Below are positions 1 through 8,977 of a stretch of 64,000 bases of DNA, piece by piece. The notes beneath the pieces were generated by a model. That model was not told where the DNA came from and searched no databases. It was given only the letters and a program-made list of their open reading frames with translations. The first letter of the stretch is position 1; the number at the start of each line of letters is the position of its first letter. The stretch covers positions 302,873-366,872 of the forward strand of contig NZ_JANCLX010000004.1 in NCBI RefSeq assembly GCF_024295805.1. Direction: 5' to 3'. The translations under genes were made by a program, and so were the position numbers. This DNA comes from Streptomyces cucumeris (GTDB taxonomy: Bacteria; Actinomycetota; Actinomycetes; Streptomycetales; Streptomycetaceae).

Positions 1-392
1 TGGTGTCCGGCCACAACATCTCCACCACCGAGGTCGAGTCGGCGCTCGTCTCCCACCCGAAGGTCGCCGAGGCCGCGGTGGTTGGCGCGACGGACCCGCA
101 GACCACCCAGGCCATCTGCGCCTTCGTCATCCTGCGCGGTGGCGCGGCCGAGGACGAGGGTCTGGTCGAGGAGTTGCGGGCGCATGTCGCCAAGCAGCTC
201 GGCCCGATCGCCAAGCCCAAGCGGATCCTCCCGGTGGCCGAGCTGCCCAAGACCCGCTCCGGCAAGATCATGCGCCGTCTGCTGCGCGATGTCGCCGAGA
301 ACCGTGCCCTGGGCGATGTCACCACGCTCACCGACTCCTCCGTCATGGAGTTGATCCAGAGCAAGCTGCCGTCCGCGCCCAGCGAGGACTGA
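1..392 (+). CDS. acsA: Acetyl-CoA synthetase, C-terminal end (partial)
   Basis: This is the last 130 or so codons of an AMP-forming acyl/acetyl-CoA synthetase; the gene starts before the window. The visible part is the mobile C-terminal AMP-binding subdomain. It has the 'SGHNISTTEVESAL' strand that follows the hinge and the terminal 'PKTRSGKIMRR' motif, whose lysine is the catalytic, acetylation-controlled residue of this family. The enzyme activates acetate to acetyl-CoA in the cytosol. The GTG at position 3 is an internal valine, not a start. The tail ending in SAPSED is slightly longer than the minimal family end. The family call is firm; the substrate (acetate) rests on the close match to Acs-type C-termini. 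Confidence 0.9.
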   Translation, partial: VSGHNISTTEVESALVSHPKVAEAAVVGATDPQTTQAICAFVILRGGAAEDEGLVEELRAHVAKQLGPIAKPKRILPVAELPKTRSGKIMRRLLRDVAENRALGDVTTLTDSSVMELIQSKLPSAPSED

Positions 393-591
393 GCGGCCGG
401 ATCCGCGCACCGGCTCCAGACCGGCGCACTCTCCAGGGGCGTCCCCGGCCGACGGGGGCGCCCCTCGCGCATCCGGGTTAAAGTTGGGGTCGGTCGCGTC
501 AAGAACGCGACAAGATGAAGAGGCGCGCCGGGAAGTCTGGTCGGCACACAGGACCTGTGTATCCGTTCCACCGACCCCAGGAGGCTCCCCC

Positions 592-1983
592 GTGGCCGCG
601 CCCTCCCGCCGCACCTTCCTCGGACGCCAGTCACTGCCCGAGCGGACGTTCGTCACGGACGCGCTGCGCACCGAGACCGTCGGCGGCGTCATCCTCCTCG
701 TCGCCGCGATCGCCGCGCTGATCCTCGCGAACACCCCGCTCAGCGGCTTCTACACCGACGTCAAGGACTTCTCCTTCGGTCCCGGGGCGCTGCATCTGCA
801 TCTGTCGGTCGCCTCCTGGGCCACCGACGGGCTGTTGACCATCTTCTTCTTCGTGGCGGGCATCGAGCTCAAGCGGGAGCTGGTCGCCGGAGAGCTGCGC
901 GACCCCAGGGCGGCCGCCCTGCCCGTGGTCGCCGCTGTCTGCGGAATGGCCATCCCCGCGCTGGTCTACGTAGCCGTCGACGCGGCCGGGGGCGGCAGTC
1001 TCCAGGGCTGGGCCGTGCCGACCGCCACCGACATCGCCTTCGCACTCGCCGTCCTGGCCGTCATCGGCACCGCACTGCCCGCCGCCCTGCGTGCGTTCCT
1101 GCTCACCCTCGCCGTCGTCGACGACCTCGGCGCGATCCTGATCATCGCGGTCTTCTTCACCAAGAGCATCCACATCCTGCCCCTGGTGCTGTCCTTCGCC
1201 GGGCTCGCCGTCTTCTGGCTGCTGCACCGCAAGGGTGTGCGCGGCGCCTACATCTACGTACCGCTCGCCGTGGTGATCTGGGCCCTGATGCACGCCAGCG
1301 GGGTGCACGCGACGGTCGCGGGCGTCGCGATGGGCCTGATGCTGCGCTGCACCGTGCGCGAGGGTGAGGAGCGCTCCCCCGCCGAGCGCATCGAGCACCG
1401 GGTGCGTCCGCTGTCGGCCGGGCTGGCCGTACCGCTGTTCGCCCTGTTCGCGGCCGGGGTGCCCCTCTCCAGCGGTGCGGTCGCGGACGTCTTCACCCGC
1501 CCCGAGACGCTCGGCGTCGTCCTCGGCCTGGTCGTGGGCAAGACCATCGGTGTCTTCGGCGGCTCCTGGCTCGCCGCCCGCTTCACCAAGGCCGAGCTCA
1601 ACGAGGATCTGGCCTGGGCGGATGTGCTCGCCATCGCCTCGCTCGCCGGAATCGGATTCACCGTCTCGCTCCTCATCGGCGAACTCGCCTTCTCCGAGGA
1701 CGTGGTGCTCGCCGAGGAGATCAAGGCGGCGGTGCTCATCGGCTCGCTCTGTGCCGCCCTGCTCGCGGGCGTCCTCCTCAAGCTGCGCAACAACACGTAC
1801 CAGCGACTGTGGCAGGAGGAGAACCGGGACGACGACATGGACGGCATCCCGGACATCTATGAACTCGACAGTCCGGAGTACCACCTTCGGATGGCGGCGA
1901 TCCACGAGGCGAAGGCGGCCGAACACCGGCGGCTTGCCGAAGTGGCTGCCGCTGGGGACTCCGGCGACGATGGTCCGGCATGA
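592..1983 (+). CDS. nhaA: Na+/H+ antiporter NhaA
   Basis: NhaA exchanges Na+ for H+ across the membrane and supports pH and sodium homeostasis. The 463-residue protein has about twelve hydrophobic segments. It carries the family stretches 'IELKRELVAGELRDP' and 'ATDIAFALAVLAVIG' and the 'AVVDDLGAILIIAVFF' double aspartate, which corresponds to the Na+/H+-binding pair. I chose the GTG at 592 because AGGAGG lies at 579-584 with ideal spacing; the open frame extends upstream to 484 without a better start. The hydrophilic tail after the last membrane segment, with a DDDMDGIPD acidic stretch, is longer than in E. coli NhaA and looks like a cytoplasmic regulatory extension typical of actinobacterial versions. 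Confidence 0.95.
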   Translation: MAAPSRRTFLGRQSLPERTFVTDALRTETVGGVILLVAAIAALILANTPLSGFYTDVKDFSFGPGALHLHLSVASWATDGLLTIFFFVAGIELKRELVAGELRDPRAAALPVVAAVCGMAIPALVYVAVDAAGGGSLQGWAVPTATDIAFALAVLAVIGTALPAALRAFLLTLAVVDDLGAILIIAVFFTKSIHILPLVLSFAGLAVFWLLHRKGVRGAYIYVPLAVVIWALMHASGVHATVAGVAMGLMLRCTVREGEERSPAERIEHRVRPLSAGLAVPLFALFAAGVPLSSGAVADVFTRPETLGVVLGLVVGKTIGVFGGSWLAARFTKAELNEDLAWADVLAIASLAGIGFTVSLLIGELAFSEDVVLAEEIKAAVLIGSLCAALLAGVLLKLRNNTYQRLWQEENRDDDMDGIPDIYELDSPEYHLRMAAIHEAKAAEHRRLAEVAAAGDSGDDGPA

Positions 1984-2088
1984 TCTGAGAGGCTTGACAT
2001 CCGCGGAACGGCGCAGAAGAGGCAGTAGGCGCGCACGACGCGGCGCATCGCAGGAGCGGAAGACGCACAAGAGCAGAGGGAGATGGCG

Positions 2089-2580
2089 ATGAGCGCAGCC
2101 GATGACAGCGGCAACCGCGGCCTCGGCCAGGACGACGGCGGCAACCGCAGCCTCGGCCAGCTGATGGCCTCGGCGACCACCGAGCTGTCCGCGCTGGTGC
2201 ACGATGAGATCGCGCTGGCCAAGGCCGAGCTCCGGGTGGGGGCCAAGCGCGCCGCGGTCGGCAGCGGTGCCGGGATGGCGGCCGGTGTGCTGCTGCTGTT
2301 CTCCCTGCCGGTGCTCAGCTTCGCCCTCGCCTACGGTCTGCGCTCCTGGACCGGCCTCGGTCTCGCCTGGTGCTTCCTGATCGTGGGCGGTATCTACTGG
2401 CTGATCGCGGGCATCCTGGGCTTGCTGGCGATGGTGAAGTTCAAGAAGGTCAAGCCGCCGAAGCGGTCCATCGCCTCGTCCAAGGAGACGGCCGCGGTCC
2501 TGGGCAGCGTCAAGCCGCATCCGCGCGCCTCGAGCAACGGCGGACGCTCCGTACGGGATGTGACACGCTCATCGGCATGA
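2089..2580 (+). CDS. Holin-X-like (phage holin superfamily III) membrane protein
   Basis: A 163-residue protein with two closely spaced membrane helices (about residues 62-85 and 92-115). They follow an amphipathic segment 'LMASATTELSALVHDEIALAKAEL'-like in character, which is the signature of the actinobacterial Holin-X/DUF1469 family. These proteins are chromosomal and abundant in Streptomyces, and a role in lysis is unproven. Two ATGs are possible, 2083 and 2089; the GAGGGA at 2076-2081 is correctly spaced only for 2089. The last codon overlaps the ATG of the next gene (ATGA), so the two are translationally coupled. The basic C-terminal tail is probably cytoplasmic. Confidence 0.8.
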   Translation: MSAADDSGNRGLGQDDGGNRSLGQLMASATTELSALVHDEIALAKAELRVGAKRAAVGSGAGMAAGVLLLFSLPVLSFALAYGLRSWTGLGLAWCFLIVGGIYWLIAGILGLLAMVKFKKVKPPKRSIASSKETAAVLGSVKPHPRASSNGGRSVRDVTRSSA

Positions 2581-3503
2581 CCGTCCCTGATACCTCCGCG
2601 TCGGTCGTCCGGCCCGACGGCCCCTGGACCCACCGGGACGTCGCGGCCAACGGCGCGCGCTTCCACATCGCCGAGCTGGGTGACGGCCCGCTGGTGATGC
2701 TGCTCCACGGCTTTCCGCAGTTCTGGTGGACCTGGCGGCACCAGCTGACCGCCCTCGCCGACGCCGGTTTCCGCGCGGTCGCCATGGACCTGCGCGGGGT
2801 GGGCGGCAGCGACCGCACCCCCCGTGGTTACGACCCGGCCAACCTCGCGCTCGACATCACCGGGGTGGTGCGCTCGCTCGGTGAGCCGGACGCCGCGCTC
2901 GTCGGCCATGACCTGGGCGGATACCTGGCGTGGACGGCCGCGGTGATGCGGCCGAAGCTGGTCCGGCGGCTCGCGGTGTCCTCGATGCCGCATCCGCGCC
3001 GCTGGCGTTCGGCCATGCTCGCCGATATGCGGCAGAGCGCCGCCAGCTCCCATATCTGGGGCTTCCAGCGGCCGTGGCTGCCCGAGCGCCGGCTGGTCGC
3101 GGAGGACGCGGCAGCCGTGGGAGAGCTGATCCGCGACTGGTCCGGCCCCCAGCTGCCCGACGACGAAGCGGTGGAGATCTACCGGCGGGCGATGTGCATC
3201 CCGTCCACCGCGCACTGCTCGATCGAGCCGTACCGCTGGATGGTGCGTTCGCTGGCCCGGCCCGACGGCTTCCAGTTCAACCGGCGGATGAAGCGCCCGG
3301 TGCGGGTGCCGACGCTGCATCTGCACGGATCGCTCGACCCGGTGATGCGCACCCGCAGCGCGGCGGGCTCCGGGGAGTACGTGGAAGCGCCCTACCGCTG
3401 GCGGCTCTTCGACGGCCTCGGGCACTTCCCCCATGAGGAGGACCCCGCTGCCTTCTCCACCGAGCTGATCAGCTGGCTGAAAGATCCGGAACCGGACCGC
3501 TGA
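2577..3503 (+). CDS. Alpha/beta hydrolase, epoxide-hydrolase-like
   Basis: A 308-residue alpha/beta hydrolase fold protein. The oxyanion motif 'HGFP' is at residues 44-47, the nucleophile elbow 'GHDLGG' puts aspartate at position 112, and the catalytic histidine is H283 in 'GHFPHEEDP'. Aspartate rather than serine as nucleophile points to the epoxide hydrolase or haloalkane dehalogenase branch; HGFP favours epoxide hydrolase. The natural substrate cannot be told. The start overlaps the stop of the Holin-X gene (ATGA at 2577-2580), which fixes the start and suggests co-translation. It faces away from the MarP-type protease gene, with about 520 bp between them. Confidence 0.88.
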   Translation: MTVPDTSASVVRPDGPWTHRDVAANGARFHIAELGDGPLVMLLHGFPQFWWTWRHQLTALADAGFRAVAMDLRGVGGSDRTPRGYDPANLALDITGVVRSLGEPDAALVGHDLGGYLAWTAAVMRPKLVRRLAVSSMPHPRRWRSAMLADMRQSAASSHIWGFQRPWLPERRLVAEDAAAVGELIRDWSGPQLPDDEAVEIYRRAMCIPSTAHCSIEPYRWMVRSLARPDGFQFNRRMKRPVRVPTLHLHGSLDPVMRTRSAAGSGEYVEAPYRWRLFDGLGHFPHEEDPAAFSTELISWLKDPEPDR

Positions 3504-4025
3504 GCGTCCGCCGGTGTCCGTGTCGGGCCTGGTCGAGCACCGCTCAGTGGGGTCCGGTGTGCGGATAGCGACCACCCCATGGCCGCCGTACGAACAGGTG
3601 TCTTACGAACAGCCAATTGCCCGGCGCATAGGCCAATTGCCGCAGCCAGTGGCGATTACGGACCTTGGGCCAGGGGCAGACTCCGGCGTATGGGCTGGAC
3701 TCACGACTACCGTGACGCACCAAGCGGCCGCGGCTCCGAAGCCGCCGCTGCTGCCAATGCCGCGCTGACCGTTTCCGAGCGGGGCGGCTCCGGGCCTGTC
3801 CAAGGCCATGACCCCGATATCGGGATTCCCCGCATCATCCGCCGCCGCGCCCGCTGGGTGTCGGCCCGGCTGCGCCATCCACGCAGCCGCTAGCACCACC
3901 GGCACCGCCACCACCAGTACTCTCACCGTCACCGACGGCAGCTTCGGCATGCCCGGCATGCCCGGCAGCATGAGGGCACGCCGCTGGGGGGCGCGCCCCG
4001 TGCTCCGCCGGCGGCGGGAGGCTCG
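3504..4025. other. Long convergent intergenic region with operator-like direct repeats
   Basis: No confident gene lies here. The left part carries two tandem repeat sets: TACGAACAG at about 3590 and 3604, then GCCAATTGCC at 3612-3621 and 3632-3641, exactly 20 bp apart (two helical turns) and each with a CAATTG palindrome. This looks like a regulator-binding region, but no convincing gene starts next to it. The right part contains a weak minus-strand open frame, listed separately. Confidence 0.4.
3603..3971 (-). CDS. Doubtful small membrane-anchored or secreted protein
   Basis: A possible 122-residue protein downstream of the MarP-type protease gene on the same strand. Its only positive sign is an N-terminal hydrophobic segment, 'VRVLVVAVPVVLAAAWMA', after a short MPGMPGMP start, which could be a signal anchor. 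The rest is glycine- and alanine-rich without recognisable motifs, and the C-terminal third covers the repeat-rich non-coding stretch. I see no Shine-Dalgarno sequence that settles the start. An overlapping plus-strand frame (3808-4029) looks even less like a gene. It may be a shadow. Confidence 0.25.
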   Translation of the reverse strand: MLPGMPGMPKLPSVTVRVLVVAVPVVLAAAWMAQPGRHPAGAAADDAGNPDIGVMALDRPGAAPLGNGQRGIGSSGGFGAAAAWCVTVVVSPAHTPESAPGPRSVIATGCGNWPMRRAIGCS

Positions 4026-5225
4026 CTAGAGGGCGCACCCCTGGCTGTCCACCGGCTGCTCGGCCGTGCGCCCTTCCTCGGCGTCCTTGGCCACCTCGTC
4101 CGCGGTCAGCGCGTACCCGGTGTCCGCGTCGTCGAGGGACTTGGCGAAGACCACGCCGTAGACCCGGCCTTCCGGGGTGAGCAGCGGGCCGCCGGAGTTG
4201 CCCTGGCGCACGGTCGCGTACAGCGAGTACACATCGCGGTTGACGGTGCCCCGGTGGTAGATGTCCGGGCCATTGGCGTCGATGCGGTCACGGACCCGTG
4301 CCGCGCGGACGTCGAAGGCGCCGTTCTCCGGGAAACCGGCGACGATCGCGTCATCGCCGCTGATCGCGTCCTCCTGGTTGAACTGGAGCGCCGGCGCGCG
4401 CAGCGACGGCACGTCGAGGACCGCGATATCGCGCTTCCAGTCGTAGAGCACGACCTTCGCGTCGTAGAGCCGGCCCTCGCCGCCTATCTGCACGGTCGGC
4501 TCGTCGACCCCGCCGACGACATGCGCGTTGGTCATGACCCGGTTCGGGGCGTAGACGAAGCCACTGCCCTCCAGCACCTTGCCGCAGCTGGCGGCGGTGC
4601 CGACCACCTTCACGATGCTCTCCTGCGCGCGGCCGGCCACCGGGGACCGGGCGAGCGCGGGGTCCGGCTGCGGCACCGAGGTGATGCGCTCATTGGCGAA
4701 GGGCGAGAAGACCTGCGGGAAGCCGTTCTGGGCGAGCACCGAGGAGAAGTCGGTGAACCAGGGCTTCGCCCCCTTCGGGACGACGTGGTCGACCCCGAGC
4801 AGCACCTTCGAGTTCCGGACCTCCTTGCCGACGGTGGGCATCGAGGTCCCGGCCACCAGGGAGCCGATCAGCCAGGCGACCATGAGCATCGCCAGCACGT
4901 TCACCAGAGCGCCGCCCGTGGCGTCCAGGGCGCGCGCCGGTGACCAGGTGATGTACCGGCGCAGCTTGTTTCCCAGGTGGGTGGTGGCGGCCTGGCCGAC
5001 CGAGGCGCACACGATCACCAGGGCCACGGCCATGACGGCGCCGAACGTGCCGGGGGACGCTCTGTCCGTCGCGCCGTCCCAGATGACCGGGAGCAGATAG
5101 ACCGCGACCAGCCCACCGCCGATGAACCCCGTCACCGACAGCACACCGACGACGAAGCCCTGGCGATAGCCGATGATCGCGAACCAAACGGCGGCGAGCA
5201 GCAGCAGGAAGTCCAGCACGTTCAC
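4026..5225 (-). CDS. MarP-type membrane-anchored serine protease (CvpA + trypsin-like)
   Basis: A 399-residue protein. Residues 1-125 form a CvpA/colicin-V-production-type domain with four membrane helices; residues 190-385 form a chymotrypsin/HtrA-like protease domain. The catalytic triad is visible: His235 in 'TNAHVVGG', Asp266 in 'KRDIAVLD' and Ser344 in 'QGNSGGP'. Cys214 and Cys397 could form the regulatory disulphide known in mycobacterial MarP, a periplasmic protease needed for acid and oxidative stress resistance. The fold and layout match that family; the stress role here is inference. The gene precedes a NUDIX gene and nth in the same direction, with 12 bp between it and the NUDIX gene, so it probably ends an nth-NUDIX-marP operon. 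Confidence 0.93.
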   Translation of the reverse strand: MNVLDFLLLLAAVWFAIIGYRQGFVVGVLSVTGFIGGGLVAVYLLPVIWDGATDRASPGTFGAVMAVALVIVCASVGQAATTHLGNKLRRYITWSPARALDATGGALVNVLAMLMVAWLIGSLVAGTSMPTVGKEVRNSKVLLGVDHVVPKGAKPWFTDFSSVLAQNGFPQVFSPFANERITSVPQPDPALARSPVAGRAQESIVKVVGTAASCGKVLEGSGFVYAPNRVMTNAHVVGGVDEPTVQIGGEGRLYDAKVVLYDWKRDIAVLDVPSLRAPALQFNQEDAISGDDAIVAGFPENGAFDVRAARVRDRIDANGPDIYHRGTVNRDVYSLYATVRQGNSGGPLLTPEGRVYGVVFAKSLDDADTGYALTADEVAKDAEEGRTAEQPVDSQGCAL

Positions 5226-5237
5226 CGAGACACCGTC

Positions 5238-5921
5238 TCATGCACGCCAGTCGAGTGGGACGCGCTTGGCGCGGTCCCAGGACTGCTCCCAGCCCGCGAA
5301 GTGCAGAATGCGATCGATCACTCCGGCGGTGAAACCCCAGACCAAGGCGCCCCCGACCAGGAACGCGGGCCCTGTGTGACCGCGCGGATGCACAGCGGTC
5401 GCCCGATTCGTCGGATCCGTGAGATCCGCCACGGGAACGGTGAAGACGCGGGCCGTCTCGGCCGGATCCACCGGGCCGACCGGGCTTGGACGGTGCCACC
5501 AGCCCAGTACCGGGGTGACCACGAAGCCGCTCACCGGGATGTAGAGCCGGGGCAGCACGCTGAAGATCTGCACCCCGGCGGGATCGAGACCGGTCTCCTC
5601 CTCGGCCTCGCGCAGGGCGGCGCGCAGCGGCCCCGTCCCGTCCGGATCGCCGTCCTCCGGGTCGAGCGCACCCCCGGGGAACGAGGGCTGGCCCGCATGG
5701 GAGCGCAGCGAACCGGACCGCTCCATCAGCAGCAGCTCGGGTCCGCGCGCGCCCTCCCCGAAGAGCACCAGCACGGCGGACGGACGGCCTCCGGCTCGCG
5801 GCGGCAGAAACCGGCTGAGCTGGGTCGGCTCGATCGTCTCGGCCGCGCGGGCCAGGGGCAGCAGCCATTCGGGGAGCCCCTGGGCGCTGACCCGCGCCTC
5901 TCCGCCGTAGGTGCTCGTCAC
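5238..5921 (-). CDS. CoA pyrophosphatase-like NUDIX hydrolase (NudL type)
   Basis: A 227-residue NUDIX hydrolase of the type that cleaves coenzyme A or its derivatives to 3',5'-ADP and phosphopantetheine. Before the NUDIX box sits the CoA-pyrophosphatase signature '[17 protein letters not shown]' (UPF0035). The box follows as 'REAEEETG', with the glutamates that bind the divalent metal. It overlaps nth by four bases (ATGA) and runs into the MarP-type gene 12 bp later, so the three form one transcription unit. Regulation is not visible. The NUDIX identity is certain; CoA specificity follows from the extra signature. Confidence 0.92.
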   Translation of the reverse strand: MTSTYGGEARVSAQGLPEWLLPLARAAETIEPTQLSRFLPPRAGGRPSAVLVLFGEGARGPELLLMERSGSLRSHAGQPSFPGGALDPEDGDPDGTGPLRAALREAEEETGLDPAGVQIFSVLPRLYIPVSGFVVTPVLGWWHRPSPVGPVDPAETARVFTVPVADLTDPTNRATAVHPRGHTGPAFLVGGALVWGFTAGVIDRILHFAGWEQSWDRAKRVPLDWRA

Positions 5922-6940
5922 TCGGCGGCTCCCAGCGGTGCCGCCGGACGGCCCGGGTAGTCGGCCGGAGGGCGCAGCCGCTGACCGGGCTGGCCGCCCA
6001 TCTCGTACTTCAGCAGCTTCTTCGCCTTGTCCGGGTCGGTCTCGCCCTCGCCGTAGGACGGGCAGAGCGGGGCGATGGGGCAGGCGCCGCAGGCGGGCTT
6101 ACGGGCGTGGCAGACGCGGCGGCCGTGGAAGATGATGCGGTGCGAGAGCATCGTCCAGTCGCTCTTGGGGAAGAGCGAGGCGATCTCCGCCTCGACCTTC
6201 TCCGGGTCCTCCTGGTCGGTCCACTTCCAGCGCCGCACCAGCCGCCCGAAGTGGGTGTCCACGGTCAGCCCCGGCACCCCGAAGGCATTGCCGAGCACCA
6301 CATTGGCCGTCTTGCGGCCGACGCCGGGCAGCGTCACCAGGTCCTTCAGCCGACCCGGCACCTCGCCGCCGAAGTTGTCCCGCAGTGCGGCGGACAGCCC
6401 CAGCAGCGATCGGGCCTTCGCGCGGAAGAAGCCGGTCGGCCGGATGAGCTGCTCCAGGGCCTCCGGGTCGGCGGCTGCCATGTCCTCGGGGGTCGGATAG
6501 GCGGCGAAGAGCGCGGGGGTGGTCTGGTTGACCCGCAGATCTGTGGTCTGGGCGGACAGCACCGTGGCGACCAGGAGCTGGAACGAGTTCTCGAAGTCCA
6601 GCTCGGGGTGGGCGTACGGGTACACCTCGGCGAGCTCGCGGTTGATCCGGCGGGCCCGGCGGACGAGGGCGGTCCGGGACTCGGGCTTGGTGCCCCCGGA
6701 CGACGAGGCGGTCTTGTGCCGGGACGGGGAGGCGGGGGCGGCCTTGGACGCGGCGGTGGAGGTGCGCGCGGCGCCCTTGGACGTGGCGGCCTTGGAGGCG
6801 GCGGTCTTGGACGTGGTGGATTTGCGCGGCTTCGCCGCTTTCGTCGACTGCCTGGGGCCTTGTTCGCCCACAGCGGAATTGCGAGGTGCGGTCACCCGTC
6901 CGGCCCCCTTGCCCTGTGCTCTCACCGGCGTATTGGACAC
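5918..6940 (-). CDS. nth: Endonuclease III (base-excision DNA glycosylase/AP lyase)
   Basis: Nth removes oxidised pyrimidines and cuts the abasic site. The helix-hairpin-helix '[14 protein letters not shown]' carries the catalytic Lys210, and 'VDTH' holds catalytic Asp228. The [4Fe-4S] ligands are Cys277, 284, 287 and 293, in the standard C-x6-C-x2-C-x5-C spacing. The conserved enzyme begins near residue 88. In front of it is an unusual 85-residue Lys/Ala/Ser/Thr-rich tail with repeated SKAA/TSKTA units, like histone-H1-type DNA-binding tails; a later start is possible but I see no better one. The C-terminus also has an extra 30 residues. Overlap with the next gene by ATGA indicates coupling. 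Confidence 0.94.
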   Translation of the reverse strand: MSNTPVRAQGKGAGRVTAPRNSAVGEQGPRQSTKAAKPRKSTTSKTAASKAATSKGAARTSTAASKAAPASPSRHKTASSSGGTKPESRTALVRRARRINRELAEVYPYAHPELDFENSFQLLVATVLSAQTTDLRVNQTTPALFAAYPTPEDMAAADPEALEQLIRPTGFFRAKARSLLGLSAALRDNFGGEVPGRLKDLVTLPGVGRKTANVVLGNAFGVPGLTVDTHFGRLVRRWKWTDQEDPEKVEAEIASLFPKSDWTMLSHRIIFHGRRVCHARKPACGACPIAPLCPSYGEGETDPDKAKKLLKYEMGGQPGQRLRPPADYPGRPAAPLGAAE

Positions 6941-7120
6941 CCGGCCAGCCTAAGCCCAGCCACCGACATCCGGCCCGGCCAGAGCGGAGAGGGCGCCCAA
7001 TCGGACCCCTGCCGTTCGGTCCGGAAGACCGGTGCGTCAAACTTGTGATTGATCGCACTGTTTTACCGTCCGGCATCATGGGGACGACGGTCCCCTGTGC
7101 ATGTCGACAAGGAGAGACTC

Positions 7121-7795
7121 GTGGACGACGTTCTGCGGCGCGCCCCGCTCTTCGCGGCGCTCGATGACGAGCAGGCCGCTGAGCTGCGCGCCTCCATGGG
7201 AGAGGTCACCCTCGCGCGGGGTGACGCACTCTTCCACGAAGGGGACCCCGGCGACCGGCTGTACGTGGTCACCGAGGGCAAGGTGAAGCTCCACCGCACC
7301 TCTCCCGACGGCCGCGAGAACATGCTGGCCGTACTCGGCCCCGGCGAGCTGATCGGCGAGCTGTCGCTGTTCGACCCCGGCCCGCGCACCGCGACCGCCA
7401 CCGCCCTCACCGAGGTCAAGCTGCTCGGCCTCGGGCACGGGGACCTCCAGCCGTGGCTGAACGCCCGGCCCGAGGTCGCCTCCGCGCTGCTGCGTGCCGT
7501 GGCCCGGCGACTGCGCAAGACCAATGACCAGATGTCCGACCTGGTCTTCTCCGATGTCCCCGGTCGCGTCGCACGCGCCCTGCTGGACCTCTCGCGCCGG
7601 TTCGGCGTGCAGTCGGAGGAGGGCATCCATGTCGTCCACGACCTGACCCAGGAGGAGCTGGCCCAGCTGGTCGGCGCCTCCCGCGAGACCGTCAACAAGG
7701 CGCTCGCGGACTTCGCAGGCCGCGGCTGGCTGCGGCTGGAGGCCCGTGCGGTGATCCTGCTCGACGTCGAGCGCCTGGCGAAGCGTTCCCGCTGA
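7121..7795 (+). CDS. crp: cAMP receptor protein (Crp)
   Basis: A 224-residue CRP/FNR regulator. It has an N-terminal cyclic-nucleotide-binding beta roll with the phosphate-binding cassette 'GELIGELSLFDPGPRTATA' and a C-terminal winged helix with recognition helix 'ASRETVNKALADF'. In Streptomyces, Crp controls germination and early growth and many antibiotic clusters; cAMP binding is established for the S. coelicolor protein. The GTG at 7121 is preceded by AAGGAG at 7109-7114 with six-base spacing, so I reject the 24-codon upstream extension. The gene is divergent from nth, leaving about 180 bp for both promoters, and is followed by a strong terminator. Confidence 0.95.
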   Translation: MDDVLRRAPLFAALDDEQAAELRASMGEVTLARGDALFHEGDPGDRLYVVTEGKVKLHRTSPDGRENMLAVLGPGELIGELSLFDPGPRTATATALTEVKLLGLGHGDLQPWLNARPEVASALLRAVARRLRKTNDQMSDLVFSDVPGRVARALLDLSRRFGVQSEEGIHVVHDLTQEELAQLVGASRETVNKALADFAGRGWLRLEARAVILLDVERLAKRSR

Positions 7796-7830
7796 CGGAA
7801 GTCGCTTCCCGCACCGCGGAAGACATCGCC

Positions 7831-7865
7831 GAAGGGCCCTGCCGGATCTCCCGGCGGGGCCCTTC
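7831..7865 (+). terminator. Intrinsic terminator after crp
   Basis: GAAGGGCCCTGCCGG and CCGGCGGGGCCCTTC form a 15-bp stem (one G-U pair) with a five-base loop, 35 bp after the crp stop. There is no long T-tract, as is usual in Streptomyces. Confidence 0.85.
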
Positions 7866-8146
7866 GGCTGTTCGGTTCGATCCGACGCGCGTTCATTCCG
7901 ACGCGGCTTGCGCCGGTTCATTCACGGACCGGGCTCGGGACGCGCCCAGGGGCGCCCGGAACCCTCCCGGGCGGCCGGGAGCCCGACCCGAGCCCGCGGC
8001 CGCGCCCAGCGCGCCTCCGGACACCTTCACGCGGGCGCACGCACCATCGCAGGGGGCGCGCGTTCATCCAACCCGCGCCCGCACCGCCCCATACGCCCCG
8101 CACCATCCGCTCAGCACCCGCCCAGCGCCCGCGCAGCGCCCACCGC
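7866..8146. other. GC-rich intergenic region without a visible gene
   Basis: The convergent space between crp and the MBL-hydrolase gene. After the crp terminator it contains very GC-rich sequence with several short self-complementary runs (for example around 7960-8010). I see no open frame with a ribosome-binding site. Confidence 0.5.
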
Positions 8147-8977
8147 TCAGATCAGCCCGTGCTCCCGGAGGTACTCCAGCTGGGCCCGGACCGACAGCTC
8201 CGCCGCGGGCCAGAGCGACCGGTCCACCTCCGCGTACACATGCGCCACGACCTCGGAGGGCGTGCGGTAGCCGTCCTCGACGGCCGTCTCCACCTGCGCC
8301 AGCCGGTTCGCCCGGTGCGCGAGGTAGTACTCCACCGCGCCCCGCGCGTCGTTCAGCACCGGTCCGTGGCCCGGCAGCACCGTGGACACCCCGTCGTCCA
8401 CCGTCAGCGAGCGCAGCCGGCGCAGTGAGTCCAGATAGTCGCCGAGCCGTCCGTCCGGGTGCGCGACCATGGTCGTACCGCGCCCGAGCACCGTGTCCCC
8501 GGTGAGCACGGCCCCGTCCGCCGGGAGGTGGAAGGAGAGCGAGTCGGCCGTATGGCCTGGCGTGGGCACCACCCGCAGCTCCAGTCCGCCGGTGGTTATG
8601 ACGTCCCCGAGCTCCAGCCCCTCGTCGCCGAGCCGCAGCGCCGGGTCCAGGGCGCGCACCCGCGTCCGCGTCAGCTCGGCGAACCGCGCCGCGCCCTCCG
8701 CGTGGTCCGCGTGGCCGTGGGTGAGCAGCGTCAGCGCGACCCGCTTGCCCGCGCGCTCCGCCGTGGCGATGACCTCGGTGAGGTGGCCGTCGTCCAGCGG
8801 CCCCGGATCGATGACCACGGCGAGGTCCGAGTCCGGTTCGGCGACGATCCAGGTGTTGGTGCCGTCCAGCGTCATGGGCGAGGGGTTCGGAGCCAGGACG
8901 CAGACGGCCCGGTCGGTGGCCGGGCCGCCGATCACGCCTCCGCGCGGCTGGCCGGGCAGGGCGGCTGCGTCGGTCAT
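8147..8977 (-). CDS. Metallo-beta-lactamase-fold hydrolase (LACTB2-like)
   Basis: A 276-residue MBL-fold enzyme. The metal-binding motif 'HGHADH' gives His87, His89, Asp91 and His92; further ligands lie in 'TPGHTADS', 'GDTVLG' and 'LPGHGP'. The C-terminal helical part, with 'LAHRANRLAQVE', matches LACTB2-like proteins, several of which are nucleases or thioesterases, so the substrate remains open. It overlaps the upstream NUDIX gene by four bases (ATGA). Gene order (NUDIX, MBL) is conserved in streptomycetes from memory. Confidence 0.9.
   Translation of the reverse strand: MTDAAALPGQPRGGVIGGPATDRAVCVLAPNPSPMTLDGTNTWIVAEPDSDLAVVIDPGPLDDGHLTEVIATAERAGKRVALTLLTHGHADHAEGAARFAELTRTRVRALDPALRLGDEGLELGDVITTGGLELRVVPTPGHTADSLSFHLPADGAVLTGDTVLGRGTTMVAHPDGRLGDYLDSLRRLRSLTVDDGVSTVLPGHGPVLNDARGAVEYYLAHRANRLAQVETAVEDGYRTPSEVVAHVYAEVDRSLWPAAELSVRAQLEYLREHGLI

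Noticed and set aside
631..2520. 629-codon minus-strand open frame across nhaA and the holin-like gene
   Set aside because: It mirrors the third-position GC of nhaA; the translation is low-complexity Gly/Asp/Arg/Gln without any domain.
3808..4029. 73-codon plus-strand frame before the MarP-type gene
   Set aside because: Covers the reverse of a membrane-like minus frame; neither is convincing and this one has no start signal.
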